Positions 9,480 through 20,857 of a stretch of DNA of 64,000 bases are shown piece by piece. The notes beneath the pieces were generated by a model. It was not told the origin of the DNA. It saw nothing but the letters and a program-made list of their open reading frames with translations, and did no database searches. This DNA comes from Clostridia bacterium (GTDB lineage: Bacteria > Bacillota > Clostridia > TANB77 > CAG-508). The stretch covers positions 53,448-117,447 of the forward strand of contig JAAWAM010000029.1 in assembly GCA_022792135.1 (NCBI GenBank), in the 5' to 3' direction. Within the stretch, counting starts at the first letter, position 1; each line of letters starts with the position of its first letter. A program made the translations under genes and the position numbers.

Positions 9480-10851
9480 TTATTTTCCTAAACAAAACTT
9501 GGCAAAAATTTCATCTATGATATCATCTGTTACAAATTCTCCTGTTATCTTTCCTAAATCTTCTAAAATGTCTTTTATAAATATTGCCACAATATCTAAT
9601 GGCATTTCTTTGTTTATTGTCTCTTTTGCCTTTTTTACATTTTGAATTGCCTTTGTAATTAAATTTTTATGTCTAATATTGGTAATTACAATTTCATTGT
9701 CTAGATTTATCTCATTTAAATGAAATAGTTTTGTTATTTCATCATATAACTGTTCCATTCCCATTTTATTTCGTGCCGAGATTTTTATAATATTTTCACT
9801 TATCTCTTTTAATCGAATATCTTTCTCATCTATTTTAGTATTTAAATCAATTTTGTTTAAAATAATAATTGATTTCTTGTTTTTGGCTAATTTTAAAATC
9901 TCTAAATCTTCTTGCTCCAACTCCTTTGAAGAATCTAAGATAGTAATGACTAAGTCAGCTGAATTGGCGATCTCTTTGGATTTTGCAATTCCTATTTTTT
10001 CTACCTCATCTTTTGCTTTTCTAATTCCAGCTGTATCTACCAATTTTAGAGGAATTCCATTTATCGTAACAAATTCTTCAATGGTATCTCTTGTCGTTCC
10101 TTCATATTCTGTTACAATGGCCCTATCTTCTTTTAAAATGGCATTTAAAAGTGAAGATTTTCCAGCATTTGGTCTTCCTATAATTGCTGTTTTGATTCCT
10201 TCTTTTATGATTTTTCCATTATCAAAGCTCTTTTCTAGTCGTACTAACATATTCTCTACACAATTTAACATTTTGATTAATTGTTGGCTTGTAACTTCTT
10301 CTACCTCATACTCTGGATAATCAATAGCAACTTCTATTTGTATCATTTCTTGCATAATTTCTCGTTTTATTTTTGCAATTTCTTTTGATAAAAAACCTTC
10401 TAGCTGTTTGATTCCTGTTTTTGCTTCTCTTTCAGATTTAGCATGAATCACGTCAATAACAGATTCTGCTTGTAATAAATCAATCCTTCCATTTAAAAAA
10501 GCTCTTTTGGTAAATTCTCCTGGTTCTGCTAATTCAGCACCATTTCTTAAACATAATTCTAATATCTTTCTTACCAAAATATTTCCTCCATGTGAATTGA
10601 TCTCACACATATTTTCTGTTGTATAGCTCTTTGGTGCTTTGAAATAAGAGACTAATACCTCATCAATGATTTCTTCATTTTCTACTATATTTCCATACTT
10701 TATCGTATATCCTTTTATTTCTTCAATTTCTTGTTTCCTTTTTGGTATAAATATTTTTTGTAAAATCTCAAAGCAGTTCTCTCCACTCATTCGAATAATT
10801 CCAATTCCTCCAATCCCGAGGAGCCGTAGAAATTGATGCTATTGTACTCAT
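9480..10851 (-). CDS. mnmE: tRNA modification GTPase MnmE (TrmE/ThdF), with apparent +1 frameshift at CGG
   Basis: A GTPase that forms the MnmEG complex for wobble-uridine modification. The true start is ATG 10851 (AAGGAGG upstream), giving MSTIASISTAP for 11 codons. The zero frame then meets CGG (10818-10816) and goes wrong. Skipping C10818 continues GIGGIGIIRMSGENCFEIL to the stop at 9480, for about 456 residues, the normal MnmE length. The G1 motif GRPNAGKSSLLNA, DTAG switch, NKID and the C-terminal FCIGK-like ending CLGK are all intact. An annotation starting at the internal ATG (10790) would lose the conserved N-terminal tetrahydrofolate-site residues. Only one base separates it from a normal gene. 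Confidence 0.88.
10815..10821 (-). other. Candidate +1 frameshift site CCT-C-GGG in mnmE
   Basis: Coding-strand reading is GCT CCT C GGG ATT. Zero frame has CCT then CGG. Skipping C10818 restores the family motif STAPGIGGIG. The site lies only 11 codons from the start. Confidence 0.7.
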
Positions 10852-10884
10852 ATTAAATTCCTCCTTTTTAATTCTATTTTACAT

Positions 10885-10938
10885 GAAAAAAGTCAAAGAT
10901 AGAATTTACAATCACTTTGTAAAATCCGACCTTTGACC
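10885..10938 (-). terminator. Terminator after jag
   Basis: Outer arms GTCAAAG/CTTTGAC, with a nested TTTACAA/TTGTAAA pair, are followed on the minus strand by TTTTTTC. They lie between the jag stop (10952) and the mnmE start. Confidence 0.75.
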
Positions 10939-10951
10939 TCTGATTTTATCT

Positions 10952-11644
10952 TTATTTATTTTTTAATGAAATTACAATTCTTCGATTTGGTTCTTCTCCT
11001 AAACTAATAGTTTCTACTTTGTTGTTGTTTTGTAATTTACTATGAATAATTTTTCTTTCATAAGCTTGCATTGGTTCTAATTTAACTGGTTTTCTAGTTT
11101 TTACCACTGTTTTGGCTACTTTTTCTGCTAAATCTTCTAATGTTTTTTCTCTTTTTGCTTTGTATCCTTCAATGTCTAAAATCACTCTTACTCGATTTTG
11201 AATTCCTTTCCCCGCGATAGAACATAAGATGTTTTGCATAGCATATAAGGTTTCTCCCCTATATCCAATTAAAAAACCTAGTTCTTTGCTATTTAATTCA
11301 ACATTTAAACCTGTTTTTGTTTTTTTGATTTTATATTCTACCTCTTTTAGCAAACTTGTTTTTAATTCATTTAAAAATTTTTCTACATTTTCTGCTGCTT
11401 GTTTTTGTTCCTCTTCTGACAGGATAATTTCCCTTTTTGTTCTTATTTCTTTTTCTTTGTTCTCTTCTTTTACTGTTAATTCTACTTTTACAACTCTTGG
11501 AGCTAAAATACTAAAAAAACTTCTTTTATCTTCATTTTCTAATACTTTTATATCTACCATTTTCTTAGAAACTTTTAATTTTTTTAATCCATTTTCAATT
11601 GCTTCATTTGTTGTTTTCCCTTCAGAAATAATACTTTCTGCCAT
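10952..11644 (-). CDS. jag: RNA-binding protein Jag (KhpB/EloR)
   Basis: A 230-residue RNA-binding protein. It has an N-terminal Jag_N domain (about 1-52, SIISEGKTTNEAIENGLKK), a charged linker, then a KH domain (LGFLIGYRGETLYAMQNIL near residue 125), and an R3H domain (RRIVISLK at the C-terminus). It forms the conserved yidC-jag pair: yidC stops 16 nt upstream. Known relatives control cell elongation and division through RNA binding. It starts at 11644 behind GGGAGGTG. Confidence 0.93.
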   Translation of the reverse strand: MAESIISEGKTTNEAIENGLKKLKVSKKMVDIKVLENEDKRSFFSILAPRVVKVELTVKEENKEKEIRTKREIILSEEEQKQAAENVEKFLNELKTSLLKEVEYKIKKTKTGLNVELNSKELGFLIGYRGETLYAMQNILCSIAGKGIQNRVRVILDIEGYKAKREKTLEDLAEKVAKTVVKTRKPVKLEPMQAYERKIIHSKLQNNNKVETISLGEEPNRRIVISLKNK

Positions 11645-11659
11645 TTACTTAGCACCTCC

Positions 11660-12547
11660 CTAAGCTTTTATAACTTTATCTAAAATTAATCTTTCTCCAA
11701 TCATTAAAACATTATTTACTAACCAATATAAAGCTAAACCTAATGGCGCTACAAATGCAATTGAAATCGACATAATTGGCATCATCCAAGACATCATTTT
11801 ATTGGTTTGCATAACAGCATCCATTTCATCGCTCTCTTTTACTGGTTCTAATTCTTTTCCTGTTGTTCCATCTATTTTCGTTTCTTTCTTTTCTTCCTTT
11901 TTCTTTTGCTGCATAGCTGTTGTCATTCGAATAGATATAAAAGATGATAAAATATATAATACTGGAATAATGTATACGGTATAATCTGCCATATTTTGTT
12001 GTGGTATTTTACTTAAATCTAATCCAAGGAAACTCATTTGAATCTTTATCTTATCGATTGTTGCATCTTCTGGATTCTTCTCTTTTAACCATTCTTGTTC
12101 TCTTATTAAATCAATTTCTGGATATACATTACTTACTGTTTTTCCTTCATCTTTTAACTGTTGTATGTATTGATTCATATTCTCTTGTGGTACTTTTTCC
12201 ATAAATGTTAATGGACTTCTTACCAAATAAAATATTGATAACAATAATATCATTTGCACGATAGCTGTTAAACATCCACTAAATGGACTCATATTCTCTG
12301 TTTTATATAAATTCATCATCTCTTGATTCATTTTTTCTGGATCGTTTTTATATTTGAACTGAATTGTTTTCATTTTTTCTTGTAATTCTGCACTTTTTTT
12401 CATCGTTTTTTGTTGTTTGATGGATAATGGCAGTAATAATAATTTAATAATAACAGTAAATAAAATAATTGCCAAACCATAGTTATTTACTAGCGTATAT
12501 AAGATCTGCAATAAATAACCAAAAATATTTGCAAAAAATTGAAACAT
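11660..12547 (-). CDS. yidC: Membrane protein insertase YidC/SpoIIIJ
   Basis: A 295-residue insertase of the YidC/Oxa1 family. Hydrophobic helices lie near residues 10-40, 95-115, 190-210 and 255-290. The cytoplasmic hairpin KQQKTMKKSAELQEKMKTIQ follows the first helix, and FSGCLTAIVQMILLLSIFY is the usual second segment. It lacks the lipoprotein cysteine of many Gram-positive YidC proteins and starts directly with MFQFF. Its place between yidD and jag is conserved across Bacillota. Confidence 0.95.
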   Translation of the reverse strand: MFQFFANIFGYLLQILYTLVNNYGLAIILFTVIIKLLLLPLSIKQQKTMKKSAELQEKMKTIQFKYKNDPEKMNQEMMNLYKTENMSPFSGCLTAIVQMILLLSIFYLVRSPLTFMEKVPQENMNQYIQQLKDEGKTVSNVYPEIDLIREQEWLKEKNPEDATIDKIKIQMSFLGLDLSKIPQQNMADYTVYIIPVLYILSSFISIRMTTAMQQKKKEEKKETKIDGTTGKELEPVKESDEMDAVMQTNKMMSWMMPIMSISIAFVAPLGLALYWLVNNVLMIGERLILDKVIKA

Positions 12548-12567
12548 CGACTCTTTTCCTCCTAGCT

Positions 12568-12786
12568 CTATTTTAATGGATCATATCCACCTTTGGAAAA
12601 AGGATTGCACTTAAAAATTCGTTGTATCCCTAAGCATAACCCCTTCCCTGCTCCATACTTTTCAATTGCTTGTTTGGTATATTCTGAGCAAGTTGGATAA
12701 AATTTGCAATTTACATTTTTACTTGTAAGCCATTTTGAAATATGTTTTTGATACTTTGTTATTAGCCATATAAGTAATTTTTTCAT
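12568..12786 (-). CDS. yidD: Membrane-protein insertion efficiency factor YidD
   Basis: A 72-residue protein with the family signature [19 protein letters not shown] and the ending [13 protein letters not shown]. YidD assists membrane insertion and is normally encoded between rnpA and yidC, as here. It starts 9 nt after rnpA ends. Confidence 0.95.
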   Translation of the reverse strand: MKKLLIWLITKYQKHISKWLTSKNVNCKFYPTCSEYTKQAIEKYGAGKGLCLGIQRIFKCNPFSKGGYDPLK

Positions 12787-12795
12787 TCATTTTCC

Positions 12796-13137
12796 TCAAT
12801 TAAGAATTTTTGCTTTATCAAATATTTCTTGCATATCTTTTTTTATGTTTTGAAAAGTTGCTTGTTTCGTATCAACTTTCTTTTTCCATAAAAATACCAT
12901 ACTGTTCCCTTGTTTTAACTTGTCTTCATAATTTTTATAATTTTCTCTTATAAGCCTTTTTATTTTGTTCCTTTTGGCTGCTTTTGCTATTTTTACGCCA
13001 ATTGCAATTCCTAAAAAATTCTGATTTTGTTTAGATGGCTTTATGAATGCTTCTATTTGCTTTCCTGAGTAGTATTTTCCCTTTGATAAGACATTTCTAA
13101 ATTCATAATTTTTCTTTAACATTTCTGTTTTTTTCAT
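12796..13137 (-). CDS. rnpA: Ribonuclease P protein component
   Basis: A 113-residue basic protein subunit of RNase P. It shows the RNR motif region AAKRNKIKRLIRENYKNY near residue 55 and the usual N-terminal KKNYEFRNVLSKGKYY. It lies downstream of rpmH in the conserved rpmH-rnpA-yidD-yidC-jag operon. Hairpins in the rpmH-rnpA gap (13170-13240) may attenuate transcription. Confidence 0.96.
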   Translation of the reverse strand: MKKTEMLKKNYEFRNVLSKGKYYSGKQIEAFIKPSKQNQNFLGIAIGVKIAKAAKRNKIKRLIRENYKNYEDKLKQGNSMVFLWKKKVDTKQATFQNIKKDMQEIFDKAKILN

Positions 13138-13272
13138 TACTGTTTCTTCCCTTCTTTTAAGGCAATTTTAATGAAAAAAGCATTCTTTTCATTGTATGAT
13201 ATACATAAAAGGCTCGCTTTTTCTGCGGCCTTCTTTTTACTAATATTTTGCTATTAATAAAACATATTTTCA

Positions 13273-13407
13273 TTAAGCACTTAATTTTTTTCTACCTTTT
13301 GCTCTTCTTGCTTTTAATACATTTCTTCCTGCTCTTGTTCTCATTCTTTTCATAAATCCGTGTTCTTTCTTTTCTTGTCTATTTTTTGGTTGATAGGTTC
13401 TTTTCAC
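13273..13407 (-). CDS. rpmH: 50S ribosomal protein L34
   Basis: A 44-residue protein, [20 protein letters not shown] followed by the [18 protein letters not shown] block. The start is GTG at 13407 with a strong GGAGGTG ribosome site; no ATG is available at this position. It is read away from oriC. Confidence 0.97.
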   Translation of the reverse strand: MKRTYQPKNRQEKKEHGFMKRMRTRAGRNVLKARRAKGRKKLSA

Positions 13408-13810
13408 TCTTCTGCACCTCCTATTGATTTTTTTATAAAAATCCATTTGATATGGATATTATTTTTTCGCAAAATAACGAGTATATCGATTATACTTCAA
13501 ATATCCCCTATATGTCAAGCCTTTTTTATCATTTTTTTTAGCTTTCTTTGTAATCTGTTTGTAATATTTTTCATGTTTTCCACAGTTTTTTATTAATTTA
13601 TCCACATAAAAAAATTTTTTTCCACAATTTTATTGACTTCTTGTGTATAAATTTGTTATTATGTGAAAGTAGAAAAATATCAGGGATTTTTATGGCAATT
13701 ACTGAAATTTTTGTTTGTATAATCTCTTTGTTTTTTTACAAAATTATTACAAACTTATCAACACTTGTGGATAACTTTGTGGATAAATATATAAGAAAGG
13801 ATGATTTGAA
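13408..13810. other. oriC, part 1 (rpmH-dnaA spacer): DnaA-box cluster
   Basis: DnaA boxes seen are TTATCCACA at 13598-13606, TTATCAACA at 13755-13763, TGTGGATAA at 13766-13774 and 13778-13786, and weaker TTTTCCACA at 13576-13584 and 13618-13626. The rest is very AT-rich. The divergent rpmH and dnaA promoters must also lie here. Confidence 0.85.
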
Positions 13811-15163
13811 ATGGCCATTGAAAAAGAGGAACTCGTTGCAAAAATAAAAGAAGTATTAAAACCTGAAGTTACCCAAATATCCTATGACACTTGGATTATG
13901 CCATTAGATATTAGAAGTATTGAAGGAAATCACATTGTTTTTACAACCGTTTCTGAATATCAACAAGATTTTATTGAAAATAAGTATAGAAGCTTAATGT
14001 TTAATACTTTAAGATATATCACAAACAAAGAATGGACTTTTTCTGTAATTGATATATCAAAAGAAAATGACAATTCCACAAAAGAAATCATTAGTGACAA
14101 TTCAAATGTATCTTCTGCTGAAATCGAATCCAATAAATCTACTTTAAATCAAAAATATACATTTGAAACCTTTGTTGTTGGTAATAATAATAGATTTGCC
14201 CATGCTGCCGCTTTAGCTGTTGGAAATGAACCTTCCAATTCTTACAATCCATTGTTTTTATATGGAGGAGTTGGTTTAGGAAAAACCCATCTAATGCACG
14301 CAATCGGAAATCGAATTCTTGAAAATAATAGAAAAGCAAATGTTTTATATGTTACATCTGAAAAATTTACAAACCAATTAATTAATGCTATTAAAGATAA
14401 CAAAAATGAATTTTTTAGAAACAAATATAGAAACATCGATGTTTTATTAATTGATGATATTCAATTTATAGCTGGAAAAGAAAGAGTACAAGAAGAATTC
14501 TTCCATACTTTCAATGCCTTATATGAAGAAGGAAAACAAATTATCATCTCAAGTGATAAACCACCAAGAGATATTCAATTTTTAGAAGACCGATTAAAAT
14601 CTAGATTTGAATGGGGGCTACTTGCTGATATTTCTTGTCCAGATTATGAGACACGTTTAGCAATTCTAAGAAAAAAAGCACAAGATGAAAATATTGTAAT
14701 TGATGATTTTATTCTTTCTAATATTGCAAACAAAATCGACTCTAACATTAGGGAATTAGAAGGTGTGTTTAATAAAATTGTAGCAAGAGCATCTTTAACA
14801 CATAGTCCCATTACCATTGAACTAGCAGAAAATATCATTAATGAATTTAAATATGAAAATGAAAAAGTAATCTCTTGTGACTTTATTAAAGAAACTGTCG
14901 CCAAATATTTTAGTATTAACAAAGATGATTTAGCAGGGAATAAAAGATCAAACGATATCGCCTTCCCAAGACAAATTGCCATGTATTTATGTCGAGAAAT
15001 TGCCAATATGTCTTATCCTCAAATCGGTACGGATTTCGGAGGAAGAGATCATTCTACAGTCATGCATGGATGTAAAAAAATCGAAAGAGAAATGAAAGAA
15101 AAAAACAATACCAAGTTAATTGTGGATAGTGTGAAAAACATCATCATAAATGGAAAACAATAA
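13811..15163 (+). CDS. dnaA: Chromosomal replication initiator DnaA
   Basis: A 450-residue AAA+ initiator. Domain I (1-75) is followed by a short linker, then domain III with Walker A GGVGLGKTHL near residue 152, Walker B LLIDDIQFIAGKERVQEEFF near 215, the sensor RLKSRFEWGL, and domain IV with the DnaA-box-binding signature GGRDHSTVMHGCKKI near 415. Length is normal. It starts at ATG 13811 with AGAAAGG upstream. Two DnaA boxes lie 25-45 nt before the start, consistent with autoregulation. Confidence 0.98.
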   Translation: MAIEKEELVAKIKEVLKPEVTQISYDTWIMPLDIRSIEGNHIVFTTVSEYQQDFIENKYRSLMFNTLRYITNKEWTFSVIDISKENDNSTKEIISDNSNVSSAEIESNKSTLNQKYTFETFVVGNNNRFAHAAALAVGNEPSNSYNPLFLYGGVGLGKTHLMHAIGNRILENNRKANVLYVTSEKFTNQLINAIKDNKNEFFRNKYRNIDVLLIDDIQFIAGKERVQEEFFHTFNALYEEGKQIIISSDKPPRDIQFLEDRLKSRFEWGLLADISCPDYETRLAILRKKAQDENIVIDDFILSNIANKIDSNIRELEGVFNKIVARASLTHSPITIELAENIINEFKYENEKVISCDFIKETVAKYFSINKDDLAGNKRSNDIAFPRQIAMYLCREIANMSYPQIGTDFGGRDHSTVMHGCKKIEREMKEKNNTKLIVDSVKNIIINGKQ

Positions 15164-15492
15164 CAACCAAAATGATTTAAAAACTTTTTTAAAATGTGTG
15201 TTTGGAAAAATGATTGTTTGGAAAAAGTAATCTCTTCTCTTCCTACGGAAGCAATACATTTGTTATCCACATAGGGATGTTAATAACCTGTTTATAAACT
15301 GTGTATATCTCAATTTTACACAATTCTAAAATTTACCTGTGGATTATTTCTTAAGTTTTCCACTGAATTATAAACAGTCATTTTACTAGGGATTGTAACT
15401 ATCAACATAGTTTTCCACAGTTTCCACAGGACCTATTACTATTACTACTAAAAATATTATATTTATATTATAAAATATGAAAGGAGAAAAAA
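15164..15492. other. oriC, part 2 (dnaA-dnaN spacer): second DnaA-box cluster
   Basis: TTATCCACA lies at 15263-15271, TGTGGATTA at 15339-15347, and paired TTTTCCACAG/TTTCCACAGG at 15411-15430. The region has no gene. This gives the bipartite origin layout known from Bacillus, flanking dnaA. Confidence 0.8.
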
Positions 15493-16614
15493 ATGAAAAT
15501 AGTTTGTTACAAAGACAAAATTATTAAAGCTATTAATTCCGTAGTTAAAGGTGTTGCTTCTAAAACAACAATGCCAATACTAGAAGGAATCTTAATTCAA
15601 ACAAATGATAATGAAATAAAATTAACAACGTATGATTTAGAAATAGGAATCGAATATGTTATGGAATGTGAAGTAAAAGAACAAGGAAGTACAGTCGTAA
15701 ATGCGATTATGTTTAGTGAAATAATAAAAAAATTACCAAATACAGAAATTCATATTTCCATCAATGATAAAAATTTATTAGAAATTGAATGTGAAGGTTC
15801 TTTATATAAATTAGCAACAATGAACCCAGAAGAATTTCCAGAACTTCCAAAGATAGAGGTAGAAAATTCAATAGAAATTGACCAAAGTATTTTAAAAAAT
15901 ATGATTCGAAAAACAATTTTTGCCGTAAGTTCAGAAGAAAGTAGACCAATTTTTACAGGATGTTTATTTGAAATTGAAAATAATAAATTAAATTTAGTAG
16001 CAGTTGATGGATTTAGATTAGCACTAAGAAGTATTTATTTAAATAAACAAAGTAATAATTTTAATGCAGTTATACCAGGAAAAACATTAAATGAAGTAAA
16101 TAAAATCATTTCAGATTCTTTTGAGCCAATTAAAATAGGAGTTTCAAAAAATCAAGCATTATTTGAAATGGACAATTGTAAAGTAGTAACAAGAATTTTA
16201 GATGGAGAATTTTTAAATTATAAAAATGTGATACCAAGTAATTGGGAAACGAGAATAAGAGTCAATAAAAATAGTGTACAAAATAGTTTTGAAAGAATTA
16301 GTTTAATATCAGCATCAAGTGTTGAGAAAGAGAAGAAATATCCTGTGAAAGTAAATGTTGATATTGGAAAAGTAGTGATTTCTTGTACAAATCAAACAGG
16401 GGATGCGAAAGAAGAATTATATGTTTCAACAGAAGGAAAAAATTTAGAAGCAGGATTTAATCCAAAATATTTTTTAGATAGTTTAAAAGCCATTGAGGAT
16501 GAAGAAGTTTATATTGAATTTGGTACAAGTATATCACCATGCTTGGTAAAATCTGTTGAAAATAACGATTACACTTACATGATTTTACCAATTCGATTAA
16601 AAGAGGAAGGATAA
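15493..16614 (+). CDS. dnaN: DNA polymerase III sliding clamp (beta subunit)
   Basis: A 373-residue clamp made of three similar domains. SKTTMPILEGILIQT opens domain 1, SEESRPIFTGCLFEI lies in domain 2, and the C-terminal ending YTYMILPIRL is typical. It starts at 15493 after GAAAGGAG. No frameshift or unusual feature is seen. The S4-domain gene often found between dnaN and recF is absent; a long spacer takes its place. Confidence 0.97.
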   Translation: MKIVCYKDKIIKAINSVVKGVASKTTMPILEGILIQTNDNEIKLTTYDLEIGIEYVMECEVKEQGSTVVNAIMFSEIIKKLPNTEIHISINDKNLLEIECEGSLYKLATMNPEEFPELPKIEVENSIEIDQSILKNMIRKTIFAVSSEESRPIFTGCLFEIENNKLNLVAVDGFRLALRSIYLNKQSNNFNAVIPGKTLNEVNKIISDSFEPIKIGVSKNQALFEMDNCKVVTRILDGEFLNYKNVIPSNWETRIRVNKNSVQNSFERISLISASSVEKEKKYPVKVNVDIGKVVISCTNQTGDAKEELYVSTEGKNLEAGFNPKYFLDSLKAIEDEEVYIEFGTSISPCLVKSVENNDYTYMILPIRLKEEG

Positions 16615-17180
16615 AAAAGGGGAGAAAAGGTAGAAGAAATTCTGCCTTTCAACTTTGTTGGATTAAATAAACTTATCCACAAATTATGAATAAGTTGTGG
16701 ATAAGTGCTGTGGAAAGAAATTATTTTAAAAATTGAAAAAAATCAAAAAAAATAGAAAAAAAAAGAATAAAATAGATAAAGAGAGAAAATGAACTTGTGG
16801 ATAACTTTGAAATTAAAAATATTATTTAAAAAATTAAGAAAAATATTTAATAAATGGAAAAAATAGATAAAAAAAGAAAAAAATAGATAAAAAAAGATTT
16901 TGTTAGAAAAACAGTTAAAAATGACTTAATTCTAAAGAAAATAATTTAATATAATTGAATTTAAGGAAAAATAAATATTTTTGTATTGAAAATTGGAAAA
17001 AATAGGTGTTTTTATAAAAAAGAAAATGAAAACATAAAAAAGCAAAGCGTGAGAATCAAAAATAAGACGATTTAATTTTTTAGTCATATAGTTTAATGGA
17101 TAAAAAAATCGAAAAAAATAGAAAAAATTAGAAAAAAATAGATAAAAAAAGAAAAAACGATATTAACAAATTATACACAA
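16615..17180. other. oriC, part 3 (dnaN-recF spacer): DnaA boxes plus A-rich repeats
   Basis: TTATCCACA at 16673-16681 and TGTGGATAA at 16696-16704 form an inverted pair; another TGTGGATAA is at 16796-16804. From about 16735 to 17160 the strand is almost pure purine plus T, with recurring AAATAGATAAAAAAAGAAA and TAGAAAAAA units. This is a good candidate DNA-unwinding element. No gene is present. Confidence 0.7.
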
Positions 17181-17192
17181 GTGGAGAATAGT

Positions 17193-18269
17193 ATGTGGAT
17201 AAATAAAATAAAAATAAATAATTTTAGAAATTATAATTTACAAGAAATTAATTTAGAAAAAAATATCAATATTTTTTATGGTGAAAATGCACAAGGAAAA
17301 ACCAATATAATAGAAGCCATTTTTTTAGGTAGTATGGGAAAATCATTTCGAGCTAAAAAAGATAGAGAAATGATTCAATTAAATAAAAATCATTCTATCA
17401 TAGAAATAGAATTTCAAAAGTCTGATCGAGATGGAAAGATAAAAATAGAATTAGAAAATAAAAAAAAGGTATTAGTAAATGGAGTAAAAATAAAAAAATT
17501 AAGTGAATTATTAGGAAATATTAATGTAGTAATTTTTACACCAGATGATATTAATATTTTAAAAGGTGGACCACAAAATAGAAGAAGGTTTCTAGATATA
17601 ATGATAAGTCAATTAAAACCAAATTATATGCACAATTTGAATTTATATTTAAAAACTTTAGAACAAAGAAATCATTATTTAAGACAAATTAAGGAAGAAA
17701 ATAAAGAAGAAAAATTGCTAGAAGTTTGGGATGAAAAATTAGCAGAATATGCAATTAATATTAGTAGATATAGAAAACAATTTATTGAAAAAATAAAAGA
17801 AAAAATAAAAAAAATTCATCATGAAATTACAGAGAATAAAGAAGATATTGAAATTGAATATGTAACAGAATGTATTCAGAAAGAAGAATTTTTACAAATA
17901 TTAAAACAAAGAAGAAAATTAGATATTATAAAAGGTTTTACCACAAAGGGTATACATAGAGATGATTTTATGATATATATAAATAAGAAACAATTAGATA
18001 TTTATGGCTCACAGGGTCAACATAGAACAGCAATACTTTCTTTAAAATTATCAGAATTAAATATTATATATGATGAAATTGGTGAATATCCTATTTTATT
18101 ATTAGATGATTTTATGTCTGAATTAGATCAAAAAAGAAGAAATCATTTGTTAGAAAAAATAGAGAATACACAAGTAATTATAACTTGTACTGATAAAATA
18201 GATATTGAAAATAAAAATATTTTAATATATAATGTAAAAGAAGGTAAAGTAATAAAAGGAGGAAAATAA
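17193..18269 (+). CDS. recF: DNA replication and repair protein RecF
   Basis: A 358-residue SMC-like ATPase that loads RecA at gaps. Walker A GENAQGKTNIIEA is near residue 30, the ABC signature YGSQGQHRTAILSLKL near 272, and Walker B PILLLDDFMSELD near 300. I start it at ATG 17193 (MWINKIKINNFRNYN), the usual RecF beginning, rather than the GTG at 17181. The first codons contain a perfect DnaA box, TGTGGATAA at 17194-17202. It is followed immediately by gyrB with no gap. Confidence 0.96.
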   Translation: MWINKIKINNFRNYNLQEINLEKNINIFYGENAQGKTNIIEAIFLGSMGKSFRAKKDREMIQLNKNHSIIEIEFQKSDRDGKIKIELENKKKVLVNGVKIKKLSELLGNINVVIFTPDDINILKGGPQNRRRFLDIMISQLKPNYMHNLNLYLKTLEQRNHYLRQIKEENKEEKLLEVWDEKLAEYAINISRYRKQFIEKIKEKIKKIHHEITENKEDIEIEYVTECIQKEEFLQILKQRRKLDIIKGFTTKGIHRDDFMIYINKKQLDIYGSQGQHRTAILSLKLSELNIIYDEIGEYPILLLDDFMSELDQKRRNHLLEKIENTQVIITCTDKIDIENKNILIYNVKEGKVIKGGK

Positions 18270-20198
<1,929 letters not shown>

Positions 20199-20263
20199 TG
20201 TATAATAAGTTTCATTGTAGATTCAAGAAATGGGATAATAATTCTTATAAATGGAAATAAAAA

Positions 20264-20300
20264 ATTAATGGCAGATAAAATTATTTTATCTGCCATTAAT
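20264..20300 (+). terminator. Terminator after gyrB
   Basis: The perfect arms TTAATGGCAGATAAAAT and its reverse complement are separated by a 1-3 nt loop, about 65 nt after the gyrB stop. The T tract is poor, so it may act as an RNA-stability hairpin as well. Confidence 0.7.
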
Positions 20301-20776
20301 CAATAAAGCTAATAATAATCTCCACTAAAACTAATATATATAATAGCTAAACCTAATATATATTACTATATAAATAAACTTAGGTACCACATATAAAAAT
20401 CATTCGCTCGACTATTAATACACCACAAGTAACCATATTCATCCCGAAGGGACTAGTAATAATCACTTAAAATTAATATACTAGATATAAGAATAATCTT
20501 AGCTCGAATTAATTACCTATTATTTGACCATATATTACATTATAAAAATAAATAAAAGAATTAAATTTAAATAAAAAATACAGCCTACAAACAAATAATA
20601 AATTCTTATCGCCGACTTATAATAATATAGACAATACACCATTATAAATCTTTGCCCGAATCGTAATAAACAAAAATTATCTATTAAAATTCTTCGCTCA
20701 ACTATTATCAACCTTATAATAGTATTATGAGCAAAAATAAAAAAAATATTCCAAAAAATAAAAAAAAATTAGAATG
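20301..20776. repeat. AT-rich 476-bp spacer with degenerate repeated words
   Basis: No gene is seen. Variants of one word recur: TTCGCTCGACTATTA near 20403, TTCGCTCAACTATTA near 20693, with related GCTCGAATTAATTA and GCCCGAATCGTAATAA between. The stretch looks like a decayed tandem repeat family or a spacer with binding sites. Confidence 0.35.
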
Positions 20777-20829
20777 TCGACTTTTGTCGATGAAAAGTTC
20801 TTGACAAATGTTGGAAAAGAATGTAAAAT
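20777..20829 (+). promoter_or_regulatory. Promoter and candidate operator of the VirB4 operon
   Basis: TTGACA (20801-20806), 17-nt spacer, TAAAAT (20824-20829). Just upstream is a perfect palindrome TCGAC-TTTT-GTCGA (20777-20790), positioned like an operator. No regulator can be assigned to it. Confidence 0.6.
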
Positions 20830-20857
20830 GCATTTTATAAAATAGGAGGTGATAAAA

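Noticed and set aside
16735-17160. CRISPR-like repeats in the dnaN-recF gap
   Set aside because: The repeats are short, low-complexity A-rich words without unique spacers of constant length.
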